Positions 57,576 through 64,000 of a stretch of 64,000 bases of DNA are shown here, piece after piece. A program made the position numbers and the translations under genes. The DNA is from Hetaerina americana. Taxonomy: Eukaryota; Arthropoda; Insecta; Odonata; Calopterygidae. Location: contig JAKTNV010000003.1 of assembly GCA_022747635.1 (NCBI GenBank), positions 102,282,954 to 102,346,953 of the forward strand, read 5' to 3'. The notes beneath the pieces are model-generated. The model was given only the letters and a program-made list of their open reading frames with translations. It had not been told where the DNA came from and did not search any database. Within the stretch, counting starts at the first letter, position 1, and the number at the start of each line of letters is the position of its first letter.

Positions 57576-59296
57576 ATGGATAAGTAATGTGTAAAACCCC
57601 AATTATTCGACAACCAACTTTTTTTTTCCTCGGCATCATCTTGATTGTTTTTTAAAACTTTCCTTCATCTTGCACGCAATTTTGGGATAAGCGGCGTCAG
57701 TATTAGGCAATTATTAATGGAACCGCCCCATAGTTGATCGACGGAACCAGTAAAATGTTTCAGTCACACTAATCCTGATTCTATTGAGAGGGAGGCCAAT
57801 TCTCATTTTTCACAACTTGTCCGCATTGGCATTTCAAAATATGGTAGAATCTCATAAACTCGACTTCCCCGAGATCCATAGCGCGTAGGATTTTTGAAAA
57901 TTCTACGCAAAAAATGATTTTGGAAAAGCGTTTTTTTTCCTGAGTTGCATATGGCATGCTTGCTCAGGAGCAAAGTACATAAATATGCACCGTGAGGTAA
58001 ATACGCAGCTTAGAAAAATATGCCCGCGAGTTAAACATAAAGATTAGAATTCATGCATTTCAAAATGCATGACTTCTACTCTGGTCACAATGGAATCAAA
58101 ATTATCAGAATTTCAAATATTAATCCTAGGTGAAAAACTATTGCTAACATTAAAAAATATACGTAAAAAAATTATTCATATCAGCCCAATTTGCCACATA
58201 GCTGATTATAACCTTCTTATCGTTCGCGCTCGATGCCTCAGTGCTTAAATGTATACTAACTCCGCTTATCCGTGCTGCATATCTACTCTGGAGGCGGATT
58301 TTCGTTTTAAATTAACATCATCAACACATCTACAGGGATACTTGTAATTTCGTAGCAGCATCCAAATCGGCACTTAGTTTTTCGCCAGACAGCTAATTTT
58401 TGGTATTTCATGACGGATCTTAAAACGGTGAGGTTAAACTCGTGAATAATGATAAGCTTCATTCATTTTCAAATCATCGTGGAATTTCTTCGCTTCCTCT
58501 ACTAATAATTTATCTGATATCGGTACTAGTTCACTCTTTATTTTCAAATCCATTCAAACAAACACTATCAACATCACTGACACTGGGAACGTGCAATGTC
58601 GTATAGCTCATTCATTTACTCAGTTATTTTGTCATACCTCTCTCCTGGTGCAACTAAGCTAGGTTTTCAGAGTAGACCAAGTATTTAGCAAAATCCTACA
58701 AACCCCCCCTCTCTTTGAGATGAGGTTAGGTGATATTAAACATGAGGTTGAAGATCTCTGAGAGCCGATGTTACGGAAACCTTTAGAAATATTTTAAAGA
58801 GCAACAGATGTTCGCAAAAACCTGAAAATCACGATCTCGGTTCCACAAATTATAAGAATCCAATGAAACGGACCAAACTAATATATAGCTCATGGCCATG
58901 TAGAGTACTTCAAAGTGGCAGTCTACATTACATTTTTGAATTATTTTTATGGCAAAGTTGAAATCTAAGTTTGCTGAGCATACGAGAGAGCTACTGAGAT
59001 TTTCTTCACTTTTAATAATCTCGGCAAACGATGTGAATGTGGAATGTGAGGAACTAGATAAATTTAAGAATTTAGTACCATTTAATTTAAGATGCATGGA
59101 TACCGATGGTGATTTTTTTGCTGTTGAACTGCAGTTATAAAGAAATATAGCAAACTAAATTCAAACCTACATGAACCAGAAATGAACTTCGTTTATGCAC
59201 CGAAGGCGTGTGCCCAAAAATTATTACTCTTCTTCAGATTTTGGCCACTCTTCCAGTGTAAACGACGGCGCATGGGAGGTCATTTGCAACTTTGAA
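57576..59296. other. Unassigned DNA
   Basis: No recognised feature. Confidence 0.5.
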
Positions 59297-59410
59297 AAGG
59301 CGAATGATTTTTACACTCTGAATTATTGCATTTAAGTGCATATTAGCGGATGACTCCGTTAAAAGTTATTGTAGCGGCATCTCTCGTAGTTTCTTTGGAA
59401 TTTGATAAAG
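59297..59410 (+). repeat. SINE family 2 body
   Basis: AAAGGCGAATGATTTTTACA then CTCTGAATTATTGCATTTAA, GTGCATATTAGCGGATGACT, CCGTTAAAAGTTATTGTAGC and GGCATCTCTCGTAGTTTCTT. This copy shows the longest clean body of the family. The tRNA-like head is missing upstream. Confidence 0.72.
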
Positions 59411-59654
59411 ACATACTTAAAGAATACAACAGGACAAGAAAATAAAAGTATCAGTCATGTGAATTTGATTTCAGGTATTTATAAAATTTACACTGGCAGG
59501 TAAGAAAAGTAGTGAATTTTTAAAATTGAACATTTATGTGTGCATCAAATATACCACGTTAAACTCAAATAAAACCAAAGTTATCAATCCGGAGATTAAT
59601 TTGATAGTTGATTGAGTGTAGAGCTAGCCTAGTAACAGACCCAACGGCGTGATA

Positions 59655-59850
59655 AAGTTCAAAATTAATCATGGAAGGGGGAGGGGGGCTTTCCCTGTGC
59701 CAGCTATGGCTTCCCAGAAATTCCTGGTACCTGAAAAATCCACAGCTTGGTTTAAGCTGAGAGTGCCCATATGGGTCCTCAAGAATCAAATCCGGGCTCT
59801 CTAGTCAGTATCCCTGCGCTCTACCCACTAGACTACCAATAATTCCATAT
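59655..59850 (-). repeat. SINE family 3 with tRNA-like head, minus strand
   Basis: The minus strand has a tRNA-like head, TGGTAGTCTAGTGGGTAGAG (A box) and CCCGGATTTGATTCTTG (B box). It is followed by GGGCACTCTCAGCTTAAACC and CAGGTACCAGGAATTTCTGG, the family body. The copy is 3'-truncated before the TTCGGGTTGATTACT block. It shows that family 3 is tRNA-derived. Confidence 0.72.
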
Positions 59851-62105
59851 AAAGTAGGACTTTGGTATATAAAACTGTTTTACCCGTTACTCGGTGGTAT
59901 ATCTCCATCACATAGATACCAGAAACACCATAAATATTAATTGGTCCCCGCCATTAAATCGTCAATAAATTTTAATAATGAAATTGCTGTGTTTCTGTCA
60001 TCTATGAAAGACTTTGGTGATTTTCCATTCTGTAATTCAATCATTCATTGATTTTACAAAAGTAGACAAAAACACCTCCATGACAATTTTTCAGTTTCAT
60101 CACAAATTTAATCTCTCTAGACAAGACTAAATGGCTTGGCATTCCTCAATTCACCTTCAACTGCCAGTGACGTCCGTGAAACTTTTAAATGCCCCCCCCC
60201 CCGCCCCAAGAGAAAGAGGAAACTGGCAATGCCCTTATAGGGTAAGCACTAAATTCAATTGCATCTTTAGGGCATGATAGTTTCCTCGTGTAAATGCGCT
60301 TTCTTTCATTTCCTCCCTATTTCCTATTATCATCAACTCCAGCTTGTATTTCAAACCAAATCATCGTAATTAAAATAGATATAGTGCCAAGTCGAGGATT
60401 ATATTAAGGTCAAGAATGACCCACATGAACCACATTCCACTTAAAATTTCACCTAGATAAGCGCATACAATAAGATAATCTTAATCTTAAGGAAGGCTGA
60501 ACCCCACCACCCTTCAGTAAAAGAAATTGTCTACACCCCTGGTAGAACTTATCATTCTTATATCGCTCCTAATGACAATTTTTAACACCCTCACAGCAAA
60601 TTGATCCTTTAATAAAATGATTAATGGCACAAAAACATTGGCTAGAAGCAAAAGAATGACTCAAATGTTAGGAAATCCGCGTGAACCGACAGATGGCACG
60701 TGATGGACTAATCGCACGTTCCCCAGATGCTTTTTCAAACGAGAAATATGAAAAGCTCACCTCACATTGCGTCACTCTATGGATCAAATGTTTCGCTCGA
60801 TACGACAACCTTATGTCATGCAAGGAGACATGTATTAAGATGATATTTCTTTCGTTGGGTGTCGAGTTGACCGTAATGACAGTCGTGGTCCATCAACAAT
60901 GAATGTAGGATGGATGCCTTTAGCCGTTGAAACACATCTACTAAGCTTTATCAATCTCGTAAGGTGCGTGATCTTTCCTTTTAAGGGTGAAACTAAAAAG
61001 GCCCCTTTGACATAAATCGTATTTGCCTTAAACATGACAAAATGGCCCTTCTTTATCCTCCTATGTTGACACAAACTTCTCTCTGCGTGCTCAAGACCAG
61101 AGGATATCGTGCCGCGTGTGGAATAGCGGTTCATTAACATTTCCTAATTTCAATGAATTTTTCAATTAATCGTTCCATTCAAACTGGCGGTCACTTATCG
61201 ACACGAATCAGTCGATTCTGAATCACACCGAATCTATAAGTAGCCAATACGACTATGGCCGGTGTTGGATTCTAAAAATATACAAAAAATCGGAAATAGG
61301 AGCTGGATCTGGAAGAATATCTGGAGTCAGGAGAGTCGGGGAGCGTAGATAGTTTACTATGAAAGAGTTTTGAACTCTGAATCTTCAAGGCTTAAATTCG
61401 ATTTGATAGTGAATTTTTTTTAACTTAAGCAAACTTCTTCCTCGAATATGGATCATGCTGAAAGATATCCAAAGAATATGAGACTACTCTTAAAAATAAT
61501 CCTTAATTATTAAAAAAAACCAAGGAGAAAGTTGTAATTCTTTGTACAAGTATTTTATGATGGCCCCCGAAAGGAGTAGGCCCGCTTTCATAAATGTATT
61601 GACTAGAGGTTTCTATTATATTTATCTAATGGAATAAGGGAATGCTCGTAGTTAAAATACGAAGTAAAAGGTTCCGCGAAGTTTGACCGTGGCGTTTCTG
61701 TCGCGTGACAAACGAAGTTGGAATCGTTTTTGGGACGTAACAACCATTTTGTAGCAGATTATTGCTTTGAATTCCTTATATAAGCGGCATGAATTGGATT
61801 TAATATCTTCTTTAATTTTTTTCCTTCGTTTAAATTTCATACCCTTTTAATAAGTATAAGATCACATTCAGAATATGTAAAAGAGAAATTTCCTCTTCTT
61901 GGAAATTAAGAGTGATGAATCAGTTTAGTAATGAAGATCAAATGAACCAAGTGAATAGTCAATCAAGATTAACTAAAAAGAGAATTTTTTACGCTCTCAA
62001 AGTAGAAAAACGAAATGATTTTGATTTTTAGGCTGAGAACAGATTAATGAAGACGTTTTTGAAAAATATGGAAGGGATGAAAAAAAGGAACAGATGAATC
62101 AGATT
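59851..62105. other. Unassigned DNA
   Basis: A C-run (60191-60203) is the only notable composition feature. No coding or transposon signature. Confidence 0.5.
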
Positions 62106-62181
<76 letters not shown>

Positions 62182-62189
62182 GTATATAT
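62106..62189. repeat. (TA)n microsatellite
   Basis: About 34 TA units followed by TTTATATGTATATATA. Confidence 0.96.
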
Positions 62190-64000
62190 AAGGTGTAAAG
62201 GAGTTTAGAATAGCTTCAAGGAGATATGAATAAAAAACTCCAGCAAACTAATCGCCATACTGTCGATGATAATTACGAAAATACTTCAAGTGATTATAAG
62301 TAGAGCAGATCATAAACGAAATACATTAGAACCTTATGAGAATGTCGCAACGCCGCTACGCTTCACTGCGACTGTTTTTTCCAACATATCATGAAATCGA
62401 ACACAAATCAGGAAAGCAAGCAAATCCAAGAAATTTCATTTGTAACTGTCTTTTTGTGGTGGAGCCGCGTGATCACTCTGAATGGAGAACTGGAATCTAA
62501 ATGAAAGGGAGATTCGCTTCTCAGACATATTAGTGAAAAGGATACAAGCGTCCTGATGGAGCAGACACGTGCCCAGGGATGATGCGACCCCTCTTGACCT
62601 TGGGGAAGATACCATTTCAGATGCAAGCCAATTATGGGCCCGTCATATGGTCAAATTTACCTTGGTTAACTTGAAAATTCGGAATGTCATCACCGGTGAT
62701 AATTTGAGATGGGAAGAGCAGTAAAAGTTTCCCGACCCAAGGGGGTAATTCCGTCCTTCTCAATCCACAACTGCTCCGAAAGCTTCCAGGTTCCCTTCCC
62801 CTTAAAGGCCCCCAATTGCCCCCTCGGGATACATTACTCGATGGTGGCACCCTCCAAAGAGCGCGTGTTAAAATCTCATCTAGGTGACGCTAAATCCACC
62901 CTTCTATATCTGTGATGCTTTGTGCACCTCTTATTGGCTTTTTCATATACACACTGACCAAATTGTTTCCTTGCTTGTCGTCATTTGGATTTTTGATACT
63001 GTTTAATGATTTAGCATGAAATGTACAGAAAATAATACTCGCCTGGGAAGGACTTATGCGTTGTAACGGTTTCATGTGGATTATGGCGGTGGTTGCGTGT
63101 CTATCAGTCGTCGGAGTGACCAATTATAACTGATGCCGATAAGATGACGTCGGCTCTGGGCACTGGGCATGCTAGTGCCCTTCAATGCTTGACCACATGC
63201 CCTCGCCATTGCGCTCGATTTTTCTAAAGATTTCTCAACAACTATCTCCTAAATATGCTTGGTAAATTGTTGGTGGAGGTCAATAGAACGCATATGTTAA
63301 ATCGATTTTGAAAATGGTACTCTTTTGGAAAAAACAACATGGGTCGGATATCTTGTAAATGGATGTACGCAGCACCGAATTTATCCATTTTTTATTTAGC
63401 TCTTTGCAGTGAGTTATCAATGATTAAAAAATGTAATAGTTATCAGAACAGGTATTCCCGAATTGTTAACAAAAATAGAAAATATAGCAGAACGATGGCA
63501 TCATTTTTGTTACTTTGGAATTTTCAATATTTTTACGTGGAGCAGAAAAATAATAATATGACATTATAAAATACACATTTATGGCTATGGAGAAATCGCT
63601 TGAATTTCTTAACGGAGTGTACAGTGGGAGATTCCTCTTCCAGCAGAATTCGATAGGCATCCCTCTCTATCTCCAGGAAACCCTCCAGTTCCTTCTCACG
63701 GATAGATGATGTTCTTTTGTGCAAATTAAAAGATTTATCATGTTTGCCATTATCAATCTGCGTTTTCCAGTGGCTTGATTCTTTGCCCTACTAATTTAAA
63801 AACTAGCCAGACTTGGCGTAATTCTTCTCTGGGGTAAACATGTCGCCGTTATTTTATCTATCAAAGAACTTTTGGTGATGATGAGTGATCAAAAATTTCC
63901 ATACTCTTTTATACTGAAAATCACGTGCGGCATAGCAAAAAATACGTTCAACTAATATTAGGTTCCCGTTCTACCAATATCGCAACTGTGCGGGCTTGCT
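62190..64000. other. Unassigned DNA to window end
   Basis: No recognised gene, RNA or repeat. Short frames on both strands have no support. Confidence 0.5.

Overview
The window reads as AT-rich, intron/intergenic-type nuclear DNA from a repeat-laden animal genome, most probably an arthropod. The evidence is at least ten mariner-type (DD34D) transposon copies from several subfamilies, jockey-like, CR1-like and APE-type LINE fragments, several tRNA-derived SINE families, a probable solo LTR, and very many (TA)n and (CA)n microsatellites. There are no bacterial operons, ribosome binding sites, rRNA genes or CRISPR arrays. The species cannot be named from this sequence.

Only one stretch looks like a host protein gene: 8438-8926 (+). 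It is an island of very high GC at third codon positions. It encodes a ~135-residue protein with one N-terminal hydrophobic segment, a Pro/Ser-rich then acidic tail and a C-terminal KKDL, which fits a KKXX ER-retrieval signal. A good splice acceptor lies at 8470 and poly(A) signals follow at 9179 and 9230.

Layout. 1-8.4 kb: LINE 3' tails (1-135 minus, 6860-7060 plus), a V-core-like SINE (977-1290 minus), otherwise unassigned. 8.4-9.3 kb: the putative gene. 10.1-11.3 kb: two mariner remnants, one a 753-bp deletion derivative with perfect 33-bp inverted ends. 12.3-20.7 kb: LINE and mariner remnants, large (CA)n/(TA)n tracts, a GC-rich island (19.33-19.65 kb) and a CR1-like RT pseudogene. 22.9-26.2 kb: a decayed mariner, a LINE C-terminal remnant, an unbroken but 5'-truncated jockey-like RT ORF, and a SINE. 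27.6-31.2 kb: the most structured region, a ~510-bp near-identical inverted repeat around an ~870-bp loop holding a folded-back SINE and a solo LTR, followed directly by a nearly intact 1334-bp mariner. 33-37 kb: a jockey-like RT remnant, another SINE foldback, a 31-bp-stem hairpin and a full-length but broken mariner. 38-41 kb: GC-rich and G4-prone sequence, microsatellites, and a 550-bp mariner deletion derivative embedded in (TA)n. 45-52 kb: LINE remnant, perfect 21-bp-stem hairpin, two truncated mariners, a polypurine tract and SINE copies. 53.4-56.4 kb: a decayed, roughly full-span LINE containing a 118-bp MITE-like insertion. 57-64 kb: mariner and SINE fragments, then mostly unassigned DNA.

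No multi-gene pathway is encoded. The sequence is best understood as layered transposon insertions around one candidate small membrane-protein gene. I found no convincing new multi-component system; the palindromic TE cluster and the small gene are the items most worth follow-up.
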